A DNA stretch of 9,907 nucleotides from Candidatus Omnitrophota bacterium. GTDB lineage: Bacteria; Omnitrophota; Gorgyraeia; 1-14-0-20-64-10. Below, piece by piece: positions 1 through 5,953 of the stretch. Below the pieces are notes generated by a model that ran no database searches, had not been told where the DNA came from, and was given only the letters and a program-made list of their open reading frames with translations. The position numbers and the translations under genes are program-made. Location: assembly GCA_023248095.1 (NCBI GenBank), contig JAHFFF010000056.1, forward strand, positions 1 through 9,907, read 5' to 3'. Each line of letters starts with the position of its first letter. The first letter of the stretch is position 1.

Positions 1-188
1 CCTACCAGATTCATCCCCTTGGCCGACAGGGTCAGCTCGGCAGTGAAGAGGTATTTCTCCCGCCCGAAGATCGCATGCAGGCTGTTGAGCTTATGGCCGA
101 ACCGTTCCAGCTTCTCCGCCTTGGCCCAAAGGAGCTGGACCACCATCTCCGGGACCTGAATATGACGAGCGGTAACCGTAATCTTCAT
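1..188 (-). CDS. hpf: Ribosome hibernation promoting factor (HPF/RaiA family), N-terminal part
   Basis: This is the N-terminal 62 codons of a gene running off the left edge. The translation opens MKITVTARHIQVPEMVVQLL and continues with AEKLERFGHKLNSLHAIF, then a beta strand ending FTAELTLSAKGMNLVG. This is the beta-alpha-beta start of the S30AE fold. Family members bind the 30S decoding region and stabilise inactive 70S or 100S ribosomes in stationary phase or starvation. The ATG at 186-188 is preceded by GAGGGATCTT, a reasonable ribosome-binding site, 13 bp after the lptB stop, so it should be co-transcribed with lptB. Whether it is a short HPF or a long form with a C-terminal dimerisation domain cannot be seen. 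Placement after lptB matches other diderms, except that rpoN usually lies in between and is missing here. Confidence 0.9.
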   Translation of the reverse strand, partial: MKITVTARHIQVPEMVVQLLWAKAEKLERFGHKLNSLHAIFGREKYLFTAELTLSAKGMNLV

Positions 189-201
189 AAGATCCCTCGC
201 C

Positions 202-936
202 TCACATCCGGAATTGGGGGCCCAGGTAGATCTCGCGGGCCTTGGGGTCGTTGATCAGGTCCGACGCCCCGCCGGTAATTAACACCCGCCCCTCGGCCAT
301 GAGATACGCCCGGTCGGTCACCGCCAGGGTCTCCCGAACATTGTGGTCGGTCAGCAGGATCCCGAGCCCCCGGTTTCGCAGGCTGCGGATGATCTCCTGG
401 CATTCCGCCACCGCGATCGGGTCGATCCCGCTGAAGGGCTCGTCCAAAAGCAGCAAGGTCGGCTGCGTAACCAGAGCGCGGGTAATTTCCAGACGCCTTC
501 GCTCCCCGCCGGAGAGGGTATCAGCCCGGGATTTCGCCAGGTGGGTCAGACCCAATTCTTCCAGCAACTCCCGCAGCCGCTTCATCCGCTCGGCCCTGGA
601 GAGCGGCAGCGTTTCCAGGATGGCCAGGATGTTCTGCGCCACGGTCAGACGCCGGAAGATGGAAGGCTCCTGCGCCAGATAGCCGATGCCGGTGCGAGCC
701 CTCAGATGCATCGGCAGACGGGTGATCTCCAAGCTGCTGAACAGGATCTTCCCCTCTTCCGGAGGGATGAGCCCCACCACCATGTAGAAGGTGGTGGTCT
801 TGCCCGCTCCGTTAGGGCCCAGCAGACCGACAATTTCCCCTCGACGGACCTTGAGGGCGACGCCGTCGACGACCCGGCGCCCGCCGTACGTCTTGCGCAA
901 CCCCTCGGTTTCCAGCAGGGCGCCGTTGCTACTCAT
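202..936 (-). CDS. lptB: LPS export ABC transporter ATP-binding protein LptB
   Basis: A 244-residue cytoplasmic ATPase that, in the family, powers LPS extraction from the inner membrane by LptB2FG. All ABC motifs are visible: Walker A GPNGAGKT (residues 40-47), Q-loop Gln89, signature LSGGE (141-145) followed by RRRLEI, Walker B LLLLDEP (161-167) with the D-loop SGIDP, and H-loop His198 in TDHNVRETL. The stretch after Walker B (FSGIDPIAV) and the TDHNVRETL segment are typical of LptB rather than other ABC ATPases, and the length is usual. The open frame extends upstream to 1035, but the ATG at 934-936 is chosen because it begins just before the conserved first strand and overlaps the lptCA stop by 8 bp (ATGAGTAG), implying translational coupling. 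LptF, LptG and LptD are not in the window. Confidence 0.97.
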   Translation of the reverse strand: MSSNGALLETEGLRKTYGGRRVVDGVALKVRRGEIVGLLGPNGAGKTTTFYMVVGLIPPEEGKILFSSLEITRLPMHLRARTGIGYLAQEPSIFRRLTVAQNILAILETLPLSRAERMKRLRELLEELGLTHLAKSRADTLSGGERRRLEITRALVTQPTLLLLDEPFSGIDPIAVAECQEIIRSLRNRGLGILLTDHNVRETLAVTDRAYLMAEGRVLITGGASDLINDPKAREIYLGPQFRM

Positions 937-1765
937 TCTTGGGAACCAACAGCAACTTCGGGTGCCCCAGCAAGCGAATCTGCCCGAGCGGCTGCCAATA
1001 ATTGACCCGGTTCGCGTAGGCAACCTGATCGCCATGATAAATCTTCACGTGGCCCCAGAAGGTAGCCTTCTCGATCTGATTGGTCTTGGGGTCCAGGGCA
1101 ACGTCCATCCGGTCCGCTTGAATGAGCCCCTTGGCGTCCAGCACGTGAACGTTGTTCCAGAAGCGAGCCTTGTGCCGAGCGTAGTCCACCTCCATGGGGC
1201 CGTCGCAGGTGACGACCGTCTTCCCTTTGACATCCTCCAAGGTCACCCGGACGTTGCGTTGAAGCCGAACCCTTTTCAGCTTCGGATATCCCAGCCCCCC
1301 TAGGCCCACTGCGATCATTCCCGGACGGGTCACGCGGACCCAATCGGGGGTGCTGCCCTCCCCCTGCTCCTGCATCCAGTCCATGCCTTGAGTGGCCAAG
1401 GTCGCTCCATCGGACGTGACAGCCACCACATCCCCCTCCAGATGCACGTTCTGGGTGGTCTTGTTGAACTGCCCCCGCTGAGCCGACAGATGAAGCTCCG
1501 TCTGCCCGTAGGAGATGGCCCGCACAGGCGAAAGCTGCACAACCTCGCTCATCAAATCCGCCGTCTCTCCCTGAATCTCCCACTTCTTCCTGCCCGCGTC
1601 GGTATGGCCGACTAGGGTAAATGTGGAAATCACGTCGCCAGCAGGTGTTGCGGGTGAAGCGGGCAGCCCGGGTCCCCCGGCTGTTGGGGGCAATACCCCC
1701 TTCGAGCACCCGGCCAAGCACTGTAGGCAGACCACTGCCAATAGGGCACAAAATCCTCTGTTCAT
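929..1765 (-). CDS. LptC-LptA fusion lipoprotein, LPS periplasmic bridge
   Basis: A 278-residue protein. Residues 1-20 are a lipoprotein signal peptide with lipobox LAGC (Cys20); Ser follows the Cys, with no Asp retention signal. A Pro/Gly/Ala-rich linker runs to about 45. Residues 48-175 resemble LptC: FTLVGHTDAGRKKWEIQGETA, a GQFNKTTQNVHLEGDV repeat and ATLATQGMDW. Residues 180-278 resemble LptA/OstA: CDGPMEVDYARHKARFWNNV, ADRMDVALDP, IEKATFWGHVKI and ending IRLLGHPKLLL. In Proteobacteria these are two proteins, a membrane-anchored LptC and a soluble LptA, that form the beta-jellyroll bridge carrying LPS from LptBFG to LptD. Here one anchored chain appears to do both. The ATG at 1763-1765 is chosen because it starts a clean signal peptide; a TTG at 1777 is possible. 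Neither has a Shine-Dalgarno sequence. It could be annotated simply as a long LptC. Confidence 0.85.
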   Translation of the reverse strand: MNRGFCALLAVVCLQCLAGCSKGVLPPTAGGPGLPASPATPAGDVISTFTLVGHTDAGRKKWEIQGETADLMSEVVQLSPVRAISYGQTELHLSAQRGQFNKTTQNVHLEGDVVAVTSDGATLATQGMDWMQEQGEGSTPDWVRVTRPGMIAVGLGGLGYPKLKRVRLQRNVRVTLEDVKGKTVVTCDGPMEVDYARHKARFWNNVHVLDAKGLIQADRMDVALDPKTNQIEKATFWGHVKIYHGDQVAYANRVNYWQPLGQIRLLGHPKLLLVPKNE

Positions 1766-1784
1766 CGGGTGAGGCAAAATATTA

Positions 1785-1813
1785 AATATAGCAGAGGAGC
1801 GGTGAAAGGTAAA
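1785..1813 (-). promoter_or_regulatory. Predicted sigma-70-type promoter for lptCA-lptB-hpf
   Basis: Reading the minus strand, TTTACC (1808-1813, four of six matches to TTGACA) is followed by exactly 17 bases and then TATATT (1785-1790, five of six matches to TATAAT). Transcription would start near 1778, giving a leader of only about 13 nt before the ATG at 1765, with no Shine-Dalgarno sequence. The site lies in the divergent spacer, so the lpt half of the cluster can be transcribed independently of the kds half. Confidence 0.6.
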
Positions 1814-1826
1814 CCAAAATAGAGTT

Positions 1827-1844
1827 GTGCTAGTATACTAACAC
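1827..1844. promoter_or_regulatory. Operator-like palindrome overlapping a possible methyltransferase promoter
   Basis: The plus strand reads GTGCTAGTATACTAACAC, an 18-bp dyad with 16 of 18 positions symmetric around a perfect 10-bp core TAGTATACTA. The core also contains TATACT (1834-1839), a good -10 hexamer, and TGCTAGTAT resembles an extended -10. No good -35 is visible. A start 6-7 nt downstream of either would place the 5' end at or just before the methyltransferase ATG at 1850, which has no Shine-Dalgarno sequence, so the mRNA may be nearly leaderless. The dyad could be a repressor site or just a symmetric -10 region. Confidence 0.4.
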
Positions 1845-1849
1845 GCCGC

Positions 1850-2827
1850 ATGAAAAAAGAATCGTGCCTTTATTGCAGCGGAGACTCCTTGGAGCCGCTG
1901 TGGAAAAATGTCCGGGATCGCCTCCTCTATGTCCCGGGAGAATGGGAGTTCTGGCGTTGCACTCAGTGCGGTTCCGCAAAGCTCCTTCCCGCACCCCGGC
2001 CAGAGGAGCTGGCCTCCTTTTATCCGCCCATCTACGACTTTACGCCGGATCTTCTCTATGACAAAAACTCCCTCCACCGACTGTTGGCGCGCCTGGAATA
2101 TCGATGGTTCTTTCAACCCCAATACGAAGCTCAGGCACGCCAAATTTGTCGGTTAACGGGAGGAAAGGAGAAATCCGGGCAGCGCCTCCTGGATGTGGGG
2201 TGCGGGGGGGGTCTGCGCCTATTGGCCTTCCGACGATATGGATACCAAGTGCACGGTACAGACTTTCGCCCTCATGTGGTTCAATACCTTCGGGAGGAAC
2301 TGGACATCCCAGCCGTTTGTGCCGATGCAACGGAGATCACCCGGCACCTTGCTCCGGCTTCCTTTGACCTTGTCACGGCCTTTCATTTCCTGGAGCATGT
2401 GCCGGACGTGCGTGTCATCGTCACCAACTGCCTTGAGTTGCTTACCCCCGGAGGATGGTTTGTAGGAGTGGTTCCACTCGTCAGCAGCTTGCAAGCCCGC
2501 CTGCTGGGATCCCAGTGGATAGGAGCTTCCGAGGCGCCACGCCACCTCTCGATCCCCTCTCCCGAAGGGCTTCGGTACCTCTTCCGCTTGGTGGGCTTCG
2601 ACCAACCCCTGCTTCAGCCGGCTTCCCTTCTTGACTGCGTGGGAGGGGCCGTCTTGTCCCTCTTCCCCGCCGCAGGAAGAAGGCGTTCTCATGCAGGGAT
2701 AACAACATCCATGGCGGCAGCCCTGTTGGGTGGTCTGGCGATTCCCTTTTGCATTGCGGAGAATTACTTGTTCCGCCGGCCGGCTATCGGTATGATTTTC
2801 GCGCGAAAACAGGGGAATCCAGTTTAG
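1850..2827 (+). CDS. Class I SAM-dependent methyltransferase with N-terminal zinc-ribbon-like motif
   Basis: A 325-residue protein, the only clear plus-strand gene. Two CxxC pairs (Cys6/Cys9 and Cys37/Cys40) form a probable zinc ribbon. The Rossmann methyltransferase core follows: motif I LLDVGCGGG (113-121), acidic end of strand 2 in GTDFRP (Asp138), CADA (158-161), and FDLVTAFHFLEHVPD (172-186), which matches the Methyltransf_23/11 families. The later WIGASEAPRHLSIPSPEGL segment (223-241) is common in methyltransferases found in polysaccharide and cell-envelope loci. A hydrophobic stretch near 284-304 could associate with the membrane. The substrate is unknown; an envelope saccharide or lipid is an inference from context only. 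The gene lies antiparallel to the operon, diverges from lptCA and overlaps the PilO/PilP-like gene by 4 bp at the stops, which suggests a later insertion or a separately regulated gene. The ATG at 1850 is the first start. Confidence 0.85.
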   Translation: MKKESCLYCSGDSLEPLWKNVRDRLLYVPGEWEFWRCTQCGSAKLLPAPRPEELASFYPPIYDFTPDLLYDKNSLHRLLARLEYRWFFQPQYEAQARQICRLTGGKEKSGQRLLDVGCGGGLRLLAFRRYGYQVHGTDFRPHVVQYLREELDIPAVCADATEITRHLAPASFDLVTAFHFLEHVPDVRVIVTNCLELLTPGGWFVGVVPLVSSLQARLLGSQWIGASEAPRHLSIPSPEGLRYLFRLVGFDQPLLQPASLLDCVGGAVLSLFPAAGRRRSHAGITTSMAAALLGGLAIPFCIAENYLFRRPAIGMIFARKQGNPV

Positions 2828-3708
2828 GAGAGGCGCAGCAGCAGCTCTTCTTCCGCTCCTTGAAGCAGGACCACGTCCTGCGTCATCAAGACCAGTTGGT
2901 ATCCCTTGATCCAATCTCCCGGCTTCAAGACCTCTCCATTGATCAGGCAGGTGGGCTGGGCAGGGTCCCAGATGATTCCAGTCAAATGGAGTCCTGCAAC
3001 CCGATCCGCCGGAATCCGCAGAGCGTTCGAGCTGGTGAGGGGGGAACGGAAAGGCTCCTCTCTCCAGCCCCAGGAAGGTTTTGGCGCCTCCACCGACTCG
3101 GGCGAGGATTCCGAAGAGGCCTCTGGATGTCCGGCCTCCACCGCCACCACCCATTTCAAAGAGAAATCCACGGGATCAGCCGAACCCGGTTCGGAAGCCC
3201 TCATCTCGATCGCCACCAGAGGGGAGAGGGCCTTGGAGACCCGGTCCCGGATTCTTTGCATCAGGCCCGCCAGATTGCGGCTGGTGGTGGAACCGGTCAT
3301 CTCCAAGGGGTATAGCTGCACGACAAAATCGGGACGGCCCTCCATCGGAATGGTAACCGCTTCTATCGAGGCGGATCCTACCTTCATCTGAACATTCTGA
3401 ACCTGAAACTGCTGCTCGGCCAGGGCCTTCAGGCGGTCGGCCTGCACAGCCAACCGATCGGGGGCAACCAGAAAAGATTTCAGCTCCGTCACCTGGGCTT
3501 GAAGGTTCGCCAGATCGGACTTACCCCCGTGCTTGGCAACCTCTTCCCTCGCCAGGGCCAGCTGCTCCTGACGTATAACCTGCAGCCCCCGCTGAAGTTT
3601 AACCTGACGGATTGCCTGCGTGTAGGCGAACGCCAAAAGCGCCACCAACGCAATCTGCACCCAGATCCCGCTCAACAGATTGGGTTCCTTTCGCCCCAGC
3701 TCAAGCAT
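2824..3708 (-). CDS. PilO-like membrane protein with PilP/GspC-like C-terminal domain
   Basis: A 294-residue bitopic protein. A short cytoplasmic N-terminus is followed by one membrane segment (about 13-29), a heptad-rich probable coiled coil (31-100), an alpha/beta periplasmic region (105-192: VQLYPLEMTGSTTSRNLAGLMQ) like PilO/GspM, a Ser/Pro/Glu linker (193-237), and a C-terminal beta domain (238-294) reading AGLHLTGIIWDPAQPTCLIN and later EVLKPGDWIKGYQLV. That last block resembles the PilP / GspC homology-region pattern 'L.GI.WDP..P.AlING..v..Gd.i.Gy.v'. In type IV pili, PilN-PilO-PilP form an inner-membrane platform contacting the secretin. The ATG at 3706-3708 overlaps the PilN-like stop by 8 bp and has AGGTGGAAG just upstream. 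An ORF reading further upstream in this frame lies inside the PilN-like gene. Homology is by pattern only; function in this operon is unknown. Confidence 0.65.
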   Translation of the reverse strand: MLELGRKEPNLLSGIWVQIALVALLAFAYTQAIRQVKLQRGLQVIRQEQLALAREEVAKHGGKSDLANLQAQVTELKSFLVAPDRLAVQADRLKALAEQQFQVQNVQMKVGSASIEAVTIPMEGRPDFVVQLYPLEMTGSTTSRNLAGLMQRIRDRVSKALSPLVAIEMRASEPGSADPVDFSLKWVVAVEAGHPEASSESSPESVEAPKPSWGWREEPFRSPLTSSNALRIPADRVAGLHLTGIIWDPAQPTCLINGEVLKPGDWIKGYQLVLMTQDVVLLQGAEEELLLRLS

Positions 3709-4192
3709 CTTCCACCTGCAGCTCGAAACGCCATGATCCGGGCGCTTTCGGTATGGGAACGAGTTTGCGAATGGTAACGCGGGTATCGGCCACCCCAACC
3801 CTCTGGGCCCAGGGAACCAGAACCGATTCCGGGCTGCGAATGCCGGGCAAGACAATCCCCTCGATGCGCAGGCTCTTCTGGGGACGACGAACCTCCAGTT
3901 TCTCGATGGTGATGGAGGCGGGAAGGTGAGACAGCTGCTCCACAAACAGGGTCTTATCCAAATCCATCTGGCGGATCTGCTCCGAGACCTGAATGCAGGC
4001 TCGGCGGGTACCCTCCAACTGTTCGTACAGAACCTTGGCCGAAAGGGCAGGCCGCAGCTCCGCCATCTGACGCTCCAGATCGCTTGCCTGCCGGGCATAG
4101 CCCCAGGCCAGCAATTTCAGAATGACATACACCCCCAGCAGAATCCCGGGCAGGATCCACCCGGTCCGCCGCATCCAGGGAGAATCAGGCAT
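3701..4192 (-). CDS. PilN-like single-pass membrane protein
   Basis: A 163-residue protein: a short basic N-terminus (WMRRT), one membrane segment (about 12-32, GWILPGILLGVYVILKLLAW), a probable coiled coil (34-80), and a periplasmic alpha/beta domain. The stretch LFVEQLSHLPASITIEKLEV (82-101), then SLRIEGIVLP and a C-terminal strand WRFELQVED, has the layout of PilN/GspL periplasmic domains. PilN normally pairs with PilO as a heterodimer, and the next gene is PilO-like, which supports the call. No PilM, PilQ, pilin or ATPase gene is present, and the typical PilN N-terminal PilM-binding motif (INLLP) is not seen. The ATG at 4190-4192 overlaps kdsC by 8 bp (ATGCCTGA) and has GGGAGG about 10 nt upstream; a TTG at 4210 also opens the frame but is less likely. 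Confidence 0.6.
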   Translation of the reverse strand: MPDSPWMRRTGWILPGILLGVYVILKLLAWGYARQASDLERQMAELRPALSAKVLYEQLEGTRRACIQVSEQIRQMDLDKTLFVEQLSHLPASITIEKLEVRRPQKSLRIEGIVLPGIRSPESVLVPWAQRVGVADTRVTIRKLVPIPKAPGSWRFELQVEDA

Positions 4193-4685
4193 GGGGGAGG
4201 TACCTCCCAAGAATCTTCGGCCAGCTTCCCTGCGCCGTTAGGATGAACTCGATGACCTCCCGAACCGCACCCCGCCCGCCCGGCAATCGGGAAACGTAGT
4301 GAACGCGCCGTTTGACCTCCGGATCGGCACTGGCTACGGCAGCACTGAAGCCTACACGGGTGAGAACGGGAAGGTCCAGCAGATCATCCCCAACGAAGGC
4401 TGCCTCCTCTGCCGGAATTCGAAAATGGGCAAGACAGCGGCGCAACGCCTTCGCCTTATCCCTGGCGAACTGAGCGACCCAATCGACCTTCAGCCGTCGG
4501 GCGCGGAAGGTGACTATGCGGGACCGTTCCGCCGTGATGATCGCCGTCTTCAATCCCGCCTGCCGGGCCAGCACCAGGCCGAAGCCATCCCGTACATCGA
4601 AGAATTTGATCTGGCCTCCATCGGAGCTTAAGACAATACGCCCGTCCGTCAAGACTCCATCCACATCCAGGATGAGGAGCCTCAC
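4185..4685 (-). CDS. kdsC: 3-deoxy-D-manno-octulosonate 8-phosphate phosphatase
   Basis: A HAD-superfamily phosphatase that dephosphorylates Kdo-8-P to Kdo. It has 166 residues from the GTG at 4683-4685. Motif I is DVDGVLTDG with nucleophile Asp7 and acid/base Asp9; motif II Thr51 is in AIITAERS; motif III Lys77 is in RDKAKAL; motif IV is VGDDLLDLPVL (98-107). The C-terminal GGRGAVREVIEFIL matches the tail that closes over a neighbouring subunit in the KdsC tetramer. The common ITGR motif reads ITAER here. The frame stays open upstream of the GTG and encodes LNPKDRARRV, which resembles the lead sequence (basic residues before LLILDVDG) of many KdsC proteins. A non-standard start, for example the CTG at 4710-4712, is therefore possible. 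The gene lies downstream of kdsD and the DUF2934 gene, and its stop overlaps the PilN-like start. Confidence 0.95.
   Translation of the reverse strand: MRLLILDVDGVLTDGRIVLSSDGGQIKFFDVRDGFGLVLARQAGLKTAIITAERSRIVTFRARRLKVDWVAQFARDKAKALRRCLAHFRIPAEEAAFVGDDLLDLPVLTRVGFSAAVASADPEVKRRVHYVSRLPGGRGAVREVIEFILTAQGSWPKILGRYLPHA
4195..4208. promoter_or_regulatory. 14-bp perfect palindrome carrying the ribosome-binding site of the PilN-like gene
   Basis: GGGAGGTACCTCCC is perfectly self-complementary. On the minus strand its left half is the only Shine-Dalgarno-like sequence in front of the ATG at 4192, and it also codes for residues near the C-terminus of KdsC. In RNA, GGGAG could pair with CTCCC across a GTAC loop and hide the ribosome-binding site unless a ribosome finishing kdsC melts it. 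Whether this is selected or coincidental cannot be told from one sequence. Confidence 0.35.
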
Positions 4686-4716
4686 TCGGCGTGCCCGGTC
4701 CTTTGGGTTCAGCCGC

Positions 4717-4944
4717 CTAATTGCTGCGCGTTTCAGCTTTCAGTTCCCGCTCAGCTTCGAACCAATCCCTCTGGTCCTCTCCGTGGTTGCCACCGCGAGC
4801 AAGAAACTTCTCATACGCCCGCTTGGCAATCGCCTGCGGGGGAATTTCCGACAGTGACCCTTTCTCCCGCTTCTCAGGAATCGGCAACCGCCCGTCTCCT
4901 CTACCCCGAGTTTCCATCTTCCGCTGCGTATTCCACCGTACCAT
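4717..4944 (-). CDS. Small DUF2934-family protein
   Basis: A 75-residue hydrophilic protein. Residues 38-69 (QAIAKRAYEKFLARGG, then HGEDQRDWFEAERELK) match the DUF2934 pattern: a helix with I..RAYE.F..RGG, His-Gly, Asp-Trp and AE.EL. Known members are short helical proteins of unknown function in many environmental bacteria. The first 35 residues are basic and probably disordered (TQRKMETRGRGDGRLPIPEK). There is no signal peptide or membrane segment, so it should be cytoplasmic. The ATG at 4942-4944 has the strongest ribosome-binding site in the window, AGGAGG (4953-4958) with 8 nt spacing, suggesting high translation. It sits 19 bp after kdsD and 31 bp before the GTG of kdsC, so it is in the same transcript. 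No role in Kdo synthesis can be assigned. Confidence 0.8.
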   Translation of the reverse strand: MVRWNTQRKMETRGRGDGRLPIPEKREKGSLSEIPPQAIAKRAYEKFLARGGNHGEDQRDWFEAERELKAETRSN

Positions 4945-4963
4945 CGTCTGTTCCTCCTATTCT

Positions 4964-5932
4964 CTAAACAAGTCCCGCCTTGAGTAAATCCTGAATATCG
5001 AGAAGCCCCACCGGTCTGTATTTTGAATCCACGATCGGGATCTCATCAATCCGGTAGGCCCGCAAGATCTTCAGCGCCTCCACCGCCAGGTGTCCCATCG
5101 GCAAGGTCTTCGGCTTTCGGGTCATCACCGTGGATACCTTCCGATGCAGGATATCACGATCCTCCTCGACGTGACGGCGCAAATCCCCATCGGTAAAAAT
5201 CCCCACCAGCCTGCCGCGGCCATCCACCACGCTGGCGGAACCGGCCCGGGCACGGGTGATGACGAGCAGCACCTTCTTCACCGGATCGGACTGCCGGACC
5301 ACCGGATTCGCCTGCCCCCCTCGCATGAGATCCTCGACGCGCAAGGTCAGCCGCTTCCCCAAGCTGCCGCCCGGATGCAGCGCCGCGAAATCTTTGGAGG
5401 TGAAACCCCGCTTCTCTGAAAGGGCCACCGCCAGCGCATCCCCCAAAGCCAGCATCGTCGTGGTGGAAGCGGTGGGAACCAGGCCCCAGGGGGAGGCCTC
5501 ATTCTTCACGAAGGTATTGAGAACCACATCCGCCTGATGACCGAGGCGCGAAGCGGGAGATCCGGTGATGGCGATCAGCCTGGCGCCGATTCGCTTGAGG
5601 ACCGGCAGAAGATGCAGGATCTCCTCCGTCTCGCCGGAATGGGACAGCGCGATCACCACATCTTGGCCGGTCACTCGCCCCAGATCCCCGTGCGCCGCCT
5701 CCGCCGGATGCAGCCAGAGGGACGGAATCCCCAGCGAGGAAAAGGTGGCCGAGATCTTCTGCCCGATGATTCCCGGCTTGCCCATGCCGGTCACCACTAC
5801 GCGACCCAGGCATTTGGCCAGCAGACTCACCGCCGTCTCGAACCGGCCGTCCAGCCGGCTCCCAAGCCGGCCGATCGCATCCCGCTCGATCTGCAATACC
5901 CTCTTCGCCCGAGTCAGCACACTCGTCCTCAT
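4964..5932 (-). CDS. kdsD: D-arabinose 5-phosphate isomerase (KdsD/KpsF)
   Basis: A 322-residue enzyme converting D-ribulose 5-phosphate to D-arabinose 5-phosphate, the first committed precursor of Kdo. An N-terminal SIS domain (about 30-190) shows VVVTGMGKPGIIGQKISATF, HPAEAAHGDLG, ALSHSGETEEI and VPTASTTTMLALGDALA. Two CBS domains follow (about 197-258 and 263-320). Residues equivalent to the four proposed catalytic residues of E. coli KdsD (Lys59, Glu111, Glu152, His193) are all present with a constant offset of seven: Lys52, Glu104, Glu145 and His186. The common EACPL segment reads EASPW here, a mild departure. The ATG at 5930-5932 gives the usual family length. GGAGG lies about 15 nt upstream, so initiation may partly rely on coupling. 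It is 21 bp downstream of the membrane-protein gene. Confidence 0.96.
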   Translation of the reverse strand: MRTSVLTRAKRVLQIERDAIGRLGSRLDGRFETAVSLLAKCLGRVVVTGMGKPGIIGQKISATFSSLGIPSLWLHPAEAAHGDLGRVTGQDVVIALSHSGETEEILHLLPVLKRIGARLIAITGSPASRLGHQADVVLNTFVKNEASPWGLVPTASTTTMLALGDALAVALSEKRGFTSKDFAALHPGGSLGKRLTLRVEDLMRGGQANPVVRQSDPVKKVLLVITRARAGSASVVDGRGRLVGIFTDGDLRRHVEEDRDILHRKVSTVMTRKPKTLPMGHLAVEALKILRAYRIDEIPIVDSKYRPVGLLDIQDLLKAGLV

Positions 5933-5953
5933 CCTAAAATCAGAGAGCCTCCG

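Noticed and set aside
343..1005. 220-codon plus-strand frame opposite lptB
   Set aside because: Antisense shadow; lptB carries all ABC ATPase motifs.
933..1751. 272-codon minus-strand frame inside lptCA
   Set aside because: A shifted frame of the LptC-LptA gene. The correct frame has a lipoprotein signal and OstA-like repeats; this one is Arg/Gly-rich noise.
2219..3154. 311-codon minus-strand open frame spanning the convergent stops
   Set aside because: It lies opposite the methyltransferase core and out of frame with the PilO/PilP-like gene; composition is Gly/Arg-rich with no domain.
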